Origin: Bufo bufo | Taxonomy: Eukaryota; Chordata; Amphibia; Anura; Bufonidae | DNA length: 64,000 nucleotides | Reading direction: 5' to 3' | Assembly: GCF_905171765.1 (NCBI RefSeq) | Contig: NC_053389.1 | Span: 745,427,146 to 745,491,145 of the forward strand | Shown: positions 33,849-45,109 of the stretch, in pieces | How the letters are laid out: each line of letters begins with the position of its first letter | Position numbering within the stretch: position 1 is the stretch's first letter | Notes under the pieces: model-generated | What the model was told of the DNA's origin: nothing | The model's database searches: none | Seen by the model: the letters and a program-made list of their open reading frames with translations, nothing else | Program-made: the position numbers and the translations under genes

Positions 33849-36276
33849 CCTCACTAAACACCTTCTCTGATGCCACACTCCTGGCCAGGCAGGACAGCTT
33901 TTCCAGGGTAAACTCTGCCAGTTGCAGCAACAAATCCAGTTTGGCTGCCGAGTAGTCCAGCGGATCTTCAATGTGGGGTGGCAGGGTGCTGTCCAAGTAT
34001 GCCACCACCTGCTGGATCAGATCCTGCTCCAGGTCTAGCTGCTGCTGCTGCTGGTGAGTAGTTTCTTCACTAGGTGGGTGAGAAAAGCTGCTCATCAGCA
34101 AGTTTAAACTCAAGTTGCTGCTGATGGAGCTGGAACTGCTCCTACTCCCCCACCCTGCCACAGCAGCCATGGCAGAGAAACGTGAGTGCAGAGGGCCCCC
34201 GATCAGACATATGAGAGAATGGACGATGGCGCAGATAGGCAGCAGCCAACTGACTACATAGGATGTCTCTATAGTAGTTTAGTTTATCCAACCTCTCAGC
34301 GGGTGTAAAAAAGGCCCCCATTTTGGACCAGTAGCGAGGGTCTAACAAGTTGGAAAGCCAGAAGTCATCCCTCTGCTGAATGGTGATAATTCGGCTGTCA
34401 CTGTGAGCATGCAGCGGGCCATTTGTGCAAATGACGCAGAGGGACTCCCTGCCTCCATCTCCACTGCATACTGCCATGGTGTGTCTGGGTCCTCTGCCTC
34501 GTCTTCTTCATCGCCCTATAGATCCTCTGGCTGCTCCTGCTCCTCTTCTCCTGTCAACTGTGTATAAAAACCACGCATTTGGCTACACATTGCTTGTGCT
34601 TCAATTTCCTCCTCCTCCAGTTCAGCCCCACAGGGCTCATGTGGCCGTGACCAGACAGATTTACCAGCATCTGTTCCAGGACATGAAGCAGTAAAATGAC
34701 ATTGTTCATCCCGTAGTCCGGGCGACTGACATATAACGTGGCCTGTTCGTATAGTCGGTCCAACATATGGAGGGTGGAATTCCAACGTGTGGAAACGTTG
34801 CATATCAGCTTGTTGCATGTTGGGGGGATGCCGTTGGGGGGATTACCTTGCATGTTGGGGGGATGCCGTTCTGCAGCTACAGCTCAAGGAGGTTGTGCTT
34901 TGCGGTGTACAAGTGGCTGAAGTGCATGTAAAGTTTCCTGGCCATTTTTAGGATGTCTTGCAGATGGGTGGAAAACTTCAGGAACCGCTTGACAACCAGA
35001 TTGTACACGTGTGCCATGCAGGGCAATTGACTCAGCCATCCTTGATGCAGCGCCATCTTCCCGTTGTCGGTCACCATGGTTCCGATTTTGAATTATCTGT
35101 GAGAAAGCCAGGATTTTATTTCTTGATGAAGGACACGGAGCAATTCCTCCCCTGTGTGACTCCGTTCGCACAAGAAAACGAGGAGCAGAACAGAGTGGTA
35201 TGCTTGAGGGGCACTGTGAATTGTCCCTGCAGTGGAGGCTGAGGACATGGTGGAGGATAAGGAGGCAGAGGCGGACATTGTCGCAGGACCAACGGCATGA
35301 CAACGTGAAGGCGGAAGCGGAATCACCTGGCCAAGTTGCTGGTGTGGCTGTGCAGGAACCAAATTCACCCAGTGGGCCGTAAAGGACATGTATTGTTCCT
35401 GACCGTAGTTACAGTACAAGCCATCAGTTCTCTAAAAGGTGCAGAGTCCACCACTTGTAAAGAGAGAGACTGCAGCACCAGCAACTTGGCCAGGAGCACA
35501 TTCAGCTTCTGCGCCTTTGGATGAGTGCACGCATACTGTTGCCTCTTGGCAATCGCTTCTGTGATCGATTGCTGATGGAATGACTGATGAGGAGTAGGAG
35601 GAGCATCAGGACCAGCAGATTATGGGAAGAAAAGACAGCAACCTTTAGCTAAGTTGGTGGAGCCTTGACTGCCTGAAATCAGGTGCGTGCCACTGGATGA
35701 TGCAGTGGTTGCTGCAGCAAGCTGGACAACCACATCAGAGCCACGGTTCTCCCAGGCCACTTTATAGTGAAGCTGCACATGTTGACGCAGGGCCGTGGTG
35801 CCAACATTGGCACCCTGGCCACGTTTCACCTACTACCCACAGATTCTAAAAATGGCCATGTTCACCTACTCCGGTGGCTTAACAAAAAACTGCCTCACCG
35901 CCGAGTAGGTGATTTTACCCCCTACACTCCGCACTGACTGACTGCTAACGCCACTGCTTCCATGAACCCCTGCCCCACTACTTTCAGCGCAGGTAGGCTC
36001 CTTCGAAGCAGGTGGTCTACTCCAGGCACCTTTGGCTCCCGACCTCCCACTGCTGCCACCCTCTTCTCCCTATGATGATGAAACCCCTAATTCACCCGGC
36101 TCCCAAGTGTGATCAGCTACATCATCTTTATCGAGTACTGTCTGCACGTCACTGATGTCCTCCTCAACGGTCTCTGGGTCAGAAGCCTGACCGCTCGCAA
36201 CACCAGTTCCAACGCCAGAAACATTTAGGCCTCTGCCACTCCCCTCTGCAGGGCCGGGCACTTCTCTGTCTGACAT
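33849..36276 (-). pseudogene. hAT transposase relic (fourth hAT)
   Basis: The minus strand holds a full but broken hAT gene. It starts MSDREVPGPAEGSGRG at 36276, followed by an acidic segment. A BED-finger remnant with LRQHVQLHYKVAWEN lies near 35780. MVTDNGKM and PCMAHVYNLVVKRFLKF lie near 35060, NVSTRWNSTLHMLDRLYEQ near 34790, and DFWLSNLLDPRYWSKM near 34350. The last motif, VASEKVFSEAG, ends at about 33855, where another element cuts it. Each block is in a different frame or separated by stops, so the gene is dead. It is more distant from the transposases at 16-21 kb and 50-53 kb than those are from each other. Confidence 0.8.
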
Positions 36277-36414
36277 ACTGTTAGATCAAATAAATAAATA
36301 AAAAGGAAATTAAAACACCCCAAAAAAGTCTGTAATTTTCTCACTTCACCACACAACGACTAATAAACCCTTTTTTCCCCCACTAATATACGCCAAAGAA
36401 GGCTTTAGAACATA

Positions 36415-38063
36415 CAGCCAGGTCCATAAATATTGGGACATCGACACAATTCTAACATTTTTGGCTCTATACACCACCACAATGGATTTGAAATGAAACA
36501 AACAAGATGTACTTTAGCTGCAGACTGTCAGCTTTAATTTGAGGGTATTTACATCCAAATCAGGTGAACAGTGTAGGAATTACAACAGTTTGCATATGTG
36601 CCTCCCACTTGCTAAGGGACCAAAAGTAATGGGACAGAATAATAATCATAAATCAAACTTTCACTTTTTAATATTTGGTTGCAAGTCCTTTGCAGTCAAT
36701 TTCAGCCTGAAGTCTGGAACGCATAGATATCACCAGACGCTGGGTTTCATCCCTTGTGATGCTCTGCCAGGCCTCTACTGCAACTGTCTTCAGTTCCTGC
36801 TTGTTCTTGGGGCATTTGCCCTTCAGTTTTGTCTTCAACAAGTGAAATTCATGCTCAATCGGATTCAGGTCAGGTGATTGAATTGGCCATTGCATAACAT
36901 TCTACTTCTTTCCCTTAAAAAACTCTTTGGTTGCTTTTGCAGTATGCTTTGGGTCATTGTCCATCTGCACTTTGAAGCCGTCCAATGAGTTCTTAAGCAT
37001 TTGGCTGAATATGAGCAGATAATATTGCCCGAAACACTTCAGAATTCATCCTGCTGCTTTTGTCAGCAGTCACATTATCAATAAATACAAGAGAACCAGT
37101 TCCATTGGCAGCCATACATGCCCACGCCATGACACTACCACCACCATAGTTTACTGATGAGGTGGTATGCTTAGGATCATGAGCAGTTCCTTTCCTTCTC
37201 CATACTCTTCTCTTTCCATCGCTCTGGTACAAGTTGATCTTGGTCTCATCTGTCCATAGGATGTTGTTCCAGAACTGTGAAGGCTTTTTTAGATGTCGTT
37301 TGGCAAACTCTAATCTGGCCTTCCTGTTTTTGAGGCTCACCAATTGTTTACATCTTGTGGTGAACCCTCTGTATTTAATCTGGTGAAGTCTTCTCTTGAT
37401 TGTTGACTTAGACACACATGCACATACCTCCTGGAGAGTGTTCTTGATCTGGCCAACTGTTGTGAAGGGTGTTTTCTTCACCAGTGAAATAATTCTTCGG
37501 TCATCCACCACAGCTGTTTTCCGTGGTCTTCCATGTCTTTTGGTGTTGCTGAGCTCGCCGGTGCGTTCCTTCTTTTTAAGAATGTTCCAAACAGTTGTTT
37601 TGGCCACGCCTAATGTTTTTGCTATCTCTCTCTAATGGGTTTGTTTTGTTTTTTCAGCCTAATGATGGCTTGCTTCACTGATAGTGACAGCTCTTTGGAT
37701 CTCATCTTGAGAGTTGACAGCAACAGATTCCAAATTCAAATAGCACACTTGACATGAACTCTGGACCTTTTATCTGCTCATTGTAATTGGGATAATGAGG
37801 GAATAACACACACCTGGCCATGGAACAGCTGAAAAGCCAATTGTCCCATTACTTTTGGTCCCTTAACAAGTGGGAGGCACATATGCAAACCATTGTAATT
37901 CCTACACCGTTTACCTGATTTAGATGTAAATACCCTCAAATTAAAGCTGACAGTCTACAGTTAAAGCACATCTTGTTTGTTTCATTTCAAATCTATTGTG
38001 GTGGTGTATAGAGCCAAAAATGGTAGAATTGTGTCAATGTCCCAATATTTATGGACCTGACTG
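36415..38063 (-). mobile_element. Tc1-like transposon
   Basis: The TA dinucleotides at 36413-36414 and 38064-38065 flank the element. The terminal inverted repeats are long, about 220 bases (36415-36637 and 37842-38063), starting CAGCCAGGTCCATAAATATT and complementary to AATATTTATGGACCTGACTG. Each contains TGGCTCTATACACCACCAC and TGCATATGTGCCTCCCACTT. Long IR/DR-type ends of this size are known in some vertebrate Tc1 families. The transposase is on the minus strand. Confidence 0.95.
36668..37704 (-). pseudogene. Tc1 transposase, frameshifted
   Basis: From about 37704 on the minus strand the gene opens MRSKELSLSVKQAIIRLKKQ, a helix-turn-helix paired-type start. A frameshift near 37625 follows. 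The frame 37607-36993 contains RHGRPRKTAV (GRPR hook), LWTDETKINLYQ (first catalytic Asp), RRVWRRKGTAHDPKH and GGGSVMAWACMAANG. A second frameshift precedes MDNDPKHTAKATKEFF (second Asp), a TAG stop follows KGKK, and MQWPIQSPDLNPIEH supplies the Glu. The spacing from Asp to Glu is 34 residues, so it was a DD34E enzyme. At least three lesions inactivate it. Confidence 0.9.
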
Positions 38064-38370
38064 TATAACTGCACCACTGAATGACAAATAGACCCTTACT
38101 TTTTTCCACTAATACACACCACAAAAGGCTTTAGCACATATAACTGCACTGCAGAACGGCAAATAATATATATTTTTTTGCAACTAATACACGCCAAAAA
38201 GGACTTTAGAACATATAACTGCACCACTGAATGGCAAATAGGTATTTTTTTTCCCACTAATACAAGCCAAAAAATGTTTTAGAACATATAGCTGCACCGC
38301 ACAAGGGCAAATAAGACTTATAAATATCTCCTTGTAATAAACCGTGTTAATAGATGTATCAAACAGCACT

Positions 38371-39080
38371 TGTGTAATGCCCCAGAGGTGCATTACCACC
38401 TCTGCACCCGCCACTATCTCCTATGGTTAACCTAATGTCATTCTATTTATTTATTCCCAGGTCTGATATAATGGGCATCTTCTATTTTGCAACTCTTTGT
38501 GTTCACGTGTAATGTGTCTGGCTTCCAGCAGGTGGCAACATAAATGGCAGAGCTACATTTACATAGAGTGGAACTTCTATTCCATTCTAACACCCCCCTC
38601 TGTGGTGTGGTGAGAGTGTCTCACTTGCTGCAGGGAGGGTGGAGTGAGTTAGAAGCGAGTCTAGAGTATCCCCTGCTAAGGGAAGGAAGTGCAATGTCCC
38701 ACTCTGTGTGAAAAGGGGACACTTTAATCTTTTGCATATGTATTGAATGTATTTATAATTCGCTTTAACAGGCTGGCAGTGTCATTTCATTTATTCACCC
38801 CTAGGTGGTGCTGGTACCACTTATATATAGCCTGGGGTATTCTAATAGGAGGAGATTCAGTTGGTTTTTGATAGGAGAAGGTAGGAAGTTAATGGAGAAG
38901 TAGAACAGGCCTAGTTCACAATGTAGCTGCTATTTTAGCCCCTTGGCTCTGGCCAGGCAAAGGGAGTATATAGAACTGTATTACAGCAGCACAGCACAGA
39001 CCAGTGAGTCTATTTCTAGATATAGGGAAAGTCTAGTGGAGGTTGGGGCTAAATTAGACAATGGACTTCACAAGCACCAG
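38371..39080 (+). repeat. LTR-like fragment, family shared with 28734
   Basis: It begins TTGTGTAATGCCCCAGAGGT and parallels 28734-29000 through CCAGCAGGTGGCAACAT, ATGGCAGAGCTACA and ATTCTAACACCCCCCTCTG. A TATA-like CTTATATATAGCC lies near 38820. The right end and target duplication are not defined. Confidence 0.45.
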
Positions 39081-40004
39081 TGACCAGGAGGAACCTAAAA
39101 GTACCTGGACACAGCCGGATAATTAATGCGCAAAATTATCCTTTATCACATGCCTCTATGGACATAGTGGACCGTAATTCTTCAGTGAGTATCCTTTCCA
39201 AAGAATTGAGCAGAAGACTGATGGAAAAAAAAGCAATGATCCAGCACTTGTGGGATAGCAGCTCCTACTTTATTGGCAAAAATGTGAATCACATACAGTG
39301 TACCCCTCTGCACAATGGCACCCCTTGAGTTTACGAGTTACAACCACTACTTGGTCTTAATCATAACTAACTGTTTGTTCTGTGTCGCGGACTTAAATGC
39401 ACCTCCCCCACCTGTATCCACCAAAAGGGGGAAGGGGAAACCGCCCAAAGACACGGTAGAATAAATACACCCTAGTAACAGCAATCACCATTAACCCTAT
39501 GTGCACCAAAAAATCTCCGCCTGGACATAAATACAAAATATACAATATATAAAAATATATATTTAACATGTATTTAAAAGTTCACATCCCAGGAAATCAT
39601 AAAATAGAAGGACATGTAAGCACAAAATTACAAATAAAAGAATATATCACTGCAACATATTTCGTCACGAAATGCATTTCTTTGTAACTGCGGCGCCCCC
39701 GTCATTGAACCCTTCAGATGCCGCGTTCATCGCTGATCACGGCATCTGTGATGAATAATAAGGTCTTTCAGGGGCCTTTCAGGGGTTAATCAGTAAAAAA
39801 AAAATTGTACTTACCTTATACATTTCGGCGCGAAGAGGCTGCCGCGGCCATCTTGCTTGATGATCCCGTGCAGTGAATGATAATGTCATCATGCTGGCTG
39901 GCATGGTGACGTCACCGGGCACAAGATTTTGTCCTGAATCGTCAAGCAAGATGGCCGCGGCATCCCCTTCGCACTCATATGATTTAAAAAAAAAAAATTA
40001 TCGC
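39081..40004. other. No gene; palindromic MITE at about 39707-39975
   Basis: The first 600 bases contain no recognisable gene. From about 39707 a MITE-like segment shares TCATTGAACCCTTCAGATGC with 24816 and contains an inverted repeat: AGAGGCTGCCGCGGCCATCT near 39835 against AGATGGCCGCGGCATCCCCT near 39948. The centre holds a run rich in GTGACGTCACC. Confidence 0.5.
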
Positions 40005-40040
40005 TAGGGATGAGCGAACCCGAACTGTATAGTTTCAACA
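40005..40040. mobile_element. hAT MITE left end, cut off
   Basis: TAGGGATGAGCGAACCCGAA is the same start as the MITE at 54758-55221. The similarity stops where the Penelope-like sequence begins, so only the first 36 bases or so survive. Confidence 0.6.
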
Positions 40041-40047
40041 TGGTAAT

Positions 40048-41890
40048 ATGGATGGCAACCTACGCTTAGCGGTTAAGCAATTAAGTGATATGAAAAACCT
40101 GGTAATTAAACCATCCGATAAAGGGGGCAATATAGTGGTCTGGCCTGTTACATTATACGAAAAGGAGGCTTTCCGTCAATTAAAGAATCCAGTCTGCTAT
40201 AAGAAACTCACCTTTAATCCTCTTAATTCCTTTCAGGACTCCTTGAATAAGATTCTGCATTCGGCCTATGATCAAGGTACCATCAGTCAGAAGGAGTTCA
40301 GTTGTCTACTTGTGCCCTGCCCTACGATACCTACCTTTTACCTGCTTCCTAAAGTGCACAAGCAGCTTTCCACCCCGCCAGGTCGACATCTTGCGGAAAC
40401 TAAATGGTATACAACTGGAGGATGACATGCTCATTGTCACCTGCGACGTTGAATCACTGTACACTTCCATTAGCCATCAGGATGGGATGGCAGCAGTGTC
40501 GCAGTTCCTAGCCATGTCTGATGTCGAAGGTGATTATGCCACGTTTATTCTGCAAATTTTGGATTTTGCCCTCCGGCATAACTTTTTTGTCTTTAAGGGA
40601 TCCTTCTACCTACAGCTCCAGGGAACGGCGATGGGGGCGGCCTGTGCGCCGTCCTATGCTAACCTTTTCCTGGGGCTGTGGGAGAGGGGTCTCTTCCTGA
40701 CTGACCCCGTTCCCTCTATTGACAGGGTACATATGTGGAATCGCTACATCGATGATGTTCTCATGATTTGGCAGGGCACGACTGGAGAACTGGACTCCTT
40801 CATGACTAACCTGAATCAGAATCAGCTCAATATCCACCTCACCTATAAATCCGGTCGAAGAGATATGGATTTTCTGGATGTTCTTCTACAGGTAGATCAT
40901 CAAGGCTTCATCTACACTGACCTGCACCGTAAACCTACTTCAGTGAATAGTCTGTTACACGCTGGCTCTGCACATCCACGGAGACTGATTGAAGGGATCC
41001 CTACGGGCCAATTTCTGCGACTAAGACGCATATGCTTTAACGACGATCTGTTTGAAAAACGTGCACAGGAGTTGACCAATAGATTCAGAGAGAGAGGCTA
41101 CACTGAATCCTCTCTGAAGAAAGGCTATTTTAGAGCCAAACGATCTGGGAGGGAGGACCTTTTACAACAGCGTCCGAAGACAAAGAAATCTCAGAATAAC
41201 ATGGCACGCTTCATCACTACCTACAATTCAGGGCATAATGCAGTACTGCAATCATTAAACACACATTGGAATATCTTGTGTATGGACCCCATCTTGAAAC
41301 AGCACTTACCTCCGAGGCCATCCTTAACTTTTCGACGTGAGAGAAATATACGGGATGTTTTAGTCCACAGCCACCATCAGGCTGCTACCCCCTCACGCAT
41401 CTTTGGATCCAAGGGTCCCAAATGGGGTTGCCGCCCCTGCAGTAATTGTGTGGCATGTGCTAACATCCTTACTACCACCTCCTTCACTGATTCCGCTGGA
41501 CAGAAGATTTACCAAATTACACATACCATCACCTGCAGCACCACCGGGGTGGTCTACGTTGCCAGTTGCCCCTGTGGGCTTTTATATGTTGGTCTCACAT
41601 CACGAGAACTGAGGCGTCGTACGAGAGAACACGTGCTGGGGATACAGTCAGCTGCGACTGAGGAAGATGACACCGCCCTAAAGACCATCCCTCGCCATTT
41701 CAAGACATACCATTCCAGTGATAGCTCTTTGCTTCAGGTAAGAGGGATCGACAGGGTTTTTGCGGGCAGCAGAGGTGGCAATTGGAAACGCCTCTTGGCC
41801 CAACGTGAGGCTAAGTGGATTTTCCAATTACACACTGTCACCCCTCATGGTTTAAATGAGGGTTTAAGCTTTGCCCCCTTTCTGCCGTAA
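40048..41890 (+). pseudogene. Penelope-like reverse transcriptase with GIY-YIG nuclease
   Basis: The frame at 40048-40425 carries MKNLVIKPSDKGGNIVVWP and FYLLPKVHKQLSTPPGR. The next frame, from about 40385, continues with DILRKLNG, MLIVTCDVESLYTSISHQDG (catalytic Asp region), LQLQGTAMGAACAPSYANLF, RYIDDVLMIWQG (YIDD catalytic box), DFLDVLLQV and THWNILCMDPIL. A cysteine cluster (GCRPCSNCVACANI) and the nuclease core CPCGLLYVGLTSRELRRRTR complete it, ending at 41890 after MPHGLNEGLSFAPF-like sequence. Family members reverse-transcribe at nicks made by the GIY-YIG nuclease. At about 40383 the segment expected between 'PPGR' and 'DILRK' is missing and the frame changes, so about 40 codons are deleted. 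The N-terminus is also absent. Confidence 0.9.
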
Positions 41891-41996
41891 TACTGTTGGG
41901 GCCATATCCATGGCTTGTATTCGATCTCTCTCTTTCTTCTTCTCTCTTTTCTATTTCGAGCTCGAAATTTGGTTGTATTTTTGTGTTCCTTTAGAT

Positions 41997-42301
41997 CAGG
42001 GGTGCACAACCTTTTCTGATTGGGGGCCACATTGTCAGCCTAACAATTCTAAGGGCCGAAAATAAAACTGAAAGTGGTATTGCCAACTGAAATACTATTT
42101 CTATGGCATATTGAACATATACTATATATCATAAATGTCTAGTTACACTTCTAGTACTCCTATCTAATGGAGAAATACATGAAAAATACATGTGAGCAGC
42201 CACAAGACATAGAAATACATATGTTACCAGATGGTTGGGGGCCGCACAGAATGGAAACAAGGGCCGCATGTGGCCCCTGGGCCGCAGGTTGTGCACCCCT
42301 G
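41997..42301. mobile_element. hAT MITE, 305 bp, exact 8-bp duplication
   Basis: CTTTAGAT is duplicated exactly (41989-41996 and 42302-42309). The ends CAGGGGTGCACAACCT and AGGTTGTGCACCCCTG are perfect inverted repeats. The interior includes GGGGGCCACATTGTCAG and GCCGCATGTGGCCCCTGGGC. There is no coding sequence. It lies in the 3' part of the Penelope-like element. Confidence 0.95.
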
Positions 42302-42345
42302 CTTTAGATAGATAGATATATTCTGTGTGTGTGTGTGTCTGCCCA
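42302..42345. repeat. Short microsatellites (GATA and GT)
   Basis: TAGATAGATAGATATA is followed within 15 bases by TGTGTGTGTGTGTG. Confidence 0.8.
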
Positions 42346-43024
42346 TGGGTGTTTACTTTGTCTGTTCGCAGGCATGTTTCCACCTTTGGGTGCTTTTAGG
42401 TTTAATAGAACACTCTTGAGGGCTGCCTTTCTCTTGGCTGGCTCAATCATTTTATTATGTATTTTATCTGCTTTTCCCGTAGAGGGATTTTTAATTATGT
42501 CTCTCTTGTGTCAGCTATTTAGGTGTGGTTGCCATCGATACACGGGATTCTGCGTTCCTTTCTCCCCTTCTTTATCCAGGTCCATTGCCGTTGAGGATCC
42601 TACAGATGTATTTACGTCTTGGTCTAATTGACTATTATTTTCACTTTATGGTGTATTTGTATGTATATTACACTTGTCACATGCATTGGTTTATTACGTT
42701 TTTGAGTTTTTGACTTTTGCCCCTACTTTATATTAAAACCCCATTAATGTAGGTTATTTATCTATATACATTTATGCACTTGCTTGTGTCTGTGAGCGTG
42801 TGCACTCACGTGCGCATATGTGTCATTTTCCTTTGCGCCCGTGCGTCCACACGCACCCACACACATCTCAACACATTTGTACAGCTGGCTCTGTACCTTA
42901 TTCACTTTGGACATCTATATGTATATATATTGTTCATGGGTATTATTGTGGGTATGTACCTCACATGTATATGTATTTTTTATATATATATTTTTTCATA
43001 TATTCTTTATGTACACTCTATATA

Positions 43025-44603
43025 CACTGCTCAAAAAAATAAAGGGAACACCAAAATAACACATCCTAGATCCGAGTTAATTAAAAATTCTTCTGAAATA
43101 CTTTGTTCTTTACATAGTTGAATGTGCTGACAACAAAATCACACAAAAATAAAAAAATGAAATCAAATTTTTAACCCATGGAGGTCTGGATTTGGAGTCA
43201 CACTCAAAATTAAAGTGGAAAAACACACTACAGGCTGATCCAACTTTGATGTAATGTCCTTAAAACAAGTCAAAATGAGGCTCAGTAGTGTGTGTGGCCT
43301 CCACGTGCCTGTATGACCTCCCTACAACGCCTGTGCATGCTCCTGATGAGGTGGCGGACGGTCTCCTGAGGGATCTCCTCCCAGACCTGGACTAAAGCAT
43401 CTGCCAACTCCTGGACAGTCTGTGGTGCAACGTGACGTTGGTGGATAGAGCGCGACATGATGTCCCAGATGTGCTCAATTGGATTCAGGTCTGGGGAACG
43501 GGCGGGCCAGTCCACAGCATCAATGCCTTCATCTTGCAGGAACTGCTGACACACTCCAGCCACATGAGGTCTAGCATTGTCTTGCATTAGGAGGAACCCA
43601 GGGCCAACCGCACCAGCATATGGTCTCACAAGGGGTCTGAGGATCTCATCTCAGTACCTAATGGCAGTCAGGCTACCTCTGGCGAGCACATGGAGGGCTG
43701 TGCGGCCCTCCAAAGAAATGTCACCCCACACCATTACTGACCCAATGCCAAACCGGTCATGCTGGAGAATGTTGCAGGCAGCAGAACGTTCTCCACGGCG
43801 TCTCCAGACTCTGTCACATCTGTCACATGTGCTCAGTGTGAACCTGTTTTCATCTGTGAAGAGCACAGGGCGCCAGTGGCGAATTTGCCAATCTTGGTGT
43901 TCTCTGGCAAATGCCAAACGTCCTGCACGGTGTTGGGCTGTAAGCAAAACCCCCACCTGTGGACGTCGGGCCCTCATATCACCCTCATGGAGTCTGTTTC
44001 TGACCGTTTGAGCAGACACATGCACATTTGTGGCCTGCTGGAGGTCATTTTGCAGGGCTCTGGCAGTGATCCTAATGTTCCTCCTTGCACAAAGGCGGAG
44101 GTAGCGGTCCTGCTGCTGGGTTGTTGCCCTCCTACGGCCTCCTCCACGTCTCCTGATGTACTGGCCTGTCTCCTGGTAGCGCCTCCATGCTCTGGACACT
44201 ACGCTGACAGACACAGCAAACCTTCTTGCCATAGCTCGCATTGATGTGCCATCCTGGATAAGCTGCTCTACCTGAGCCACTTGTGTGGGTTGTAGACTCC
44301 GTCTCATGCTACCACTAGAGTGAAAGCACCGCCAGCATTCAAAAGTGACCAAAACATCAGCCAGGAAGCATAGGAACTGAGAAGTGGTCTGTGGTTACCA
44401 CTCCAGAACCACTCCTTTATTGGGGGTGTCTTGCTAATTGCCTATAATTTTCACCTGTTGTCTATCCCATTTGCACAACAGCATGTGAAATTGATTGTCA
44501 CTCAGTGTTGCTTCCTAAGTGGACAGTTTGATTTCATAGAAGTGTGATTGACTTGGAGTTACATTGTGTTGTTTAAGTGTTCCCTTTATTTTTTTGAGCA
44601 GTG
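43025..44603 (-). mobile_element. Tc1/mariner transposon, near intact
   Basis: TA at 43023-43024 and 44604-44605 flank the element. The terminal inverted repeats are perfect for 27 bases, starting CACTGCTCAAAAAAATAAAG. Its only visible defect is one stop codon in the transposase on the minus strand. It is inserted in the 3' part of the Penelope-like element. Confidence 0.95.
43282..44307 (-). pseudogene. Mariner/Tc1 transposase with one TGA stop
   Basis: The likely start is [20 protein letters not shown] at 44307; an upstream ATG at 44352 adds 15 unconserved residues. A helix-turn-helix ([20 protein letters not shown]), [14 protein letters not shown], and the catalytic residues follow in [10 protein letters not shown] (Asp), LMQDNARPHVAG (Asp) and SPDLNPIEHIWDIM (Glu). 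The Asp-Glu spacing is 34, so DD34E. The total is 341 codons, the usual length. A TGA interrupts the frame near 43650, after LTAIRY. A CGA arginine codon changed by CpG deamination would give exactly this. No other lesion is seen, so the copy is probably young. Confidence 0.9.
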
Positions 44604-45072
44604 TATTTGGTGTCTATATATTTCCATATATTTCACTTATCAATATGTTGAATACTGTAGCGCTGTATGCGGACTTCTCTGGGTCTGGTTTTTTATTGTG
44701 TCATAGGATGTGTCACGTATGGTCATTTTACATTCTGGCCCAATACACTCTGTTTTGCTTTATAATATGAGCTCTATTTGCCCCCTTATGTTATAATTTG
44801 GCTCCACGGTTCTGTTGGAGCGTCTCAGGTCTTAGTTCTTTGTATTCATTACTCTTGCCGAATCCCGGAAGTAGCGCTTTGCGTTCCACCATGCGGTTCA
44901 CCTACAGGAACCGGAAGTGACGCGATGCGTTCCAGCTTGGAGCGCACTCGTCTCCCTTCCTTGTGTGGCCACACATGTTTCTGCTCCCTAAGTGTCTGCA
45001 GCTGCCTCCTATTCAGCAGCTATCCTCTTGGCTATATAAGCCATCCTATTAGCCTCCCCTCCATACACACCT

Positions 45073-45109
45073 CCCCCTGAAGAAGCCTTGCGTGAAACGT
45101 ACGTCGGGG
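45073..45109 (+). ncRNA. Hammerhead ribozyme-like core
   Basis: The order CCCC (45073-45076), CTGAAGA (45077-45083), GAAA (45094-45097), ACG-TA-CGT hairpin (45097-45104), C (45105, predicted cleavage after it) and GGGG (45106-45109) matches a type I hammerhead: stem I, CUGANGA box, stem II, GAA, short stem III, cleavage base. Stem II (AGCCTTGCGT) pairs poorly with only two clear GC pairs, so activity is uncertain. Hammerheads are known in Penelope-like elements, which fits its place in this element. Confidence 0.45.

Larger units (their letters stand above)
36300..38340. repeat. hAT 5' tandem repeat (about 73 bp), split by Tc1
   Basis: Units containing GCACCACTGAATGGCAAATA, CCCACTAATACACGCC and AAAGGCTTTAGAACATATAA occur once or more at 36340-36414 and four times at 38066-38340. 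They lie upstream of the minus-strand hAT relic, so they form its 5' region. The Tc1 element 36415-38063 is inserted in the array. Confidence 0.75.

Noticed and set aside
42774..43121. Tyr/His-rich plus-strand frames with possible membrane segments
   Set aside because: They come from alternating TATA/GTGT-rich sequence in the Penelope-like 3' region and run into the mariner end.
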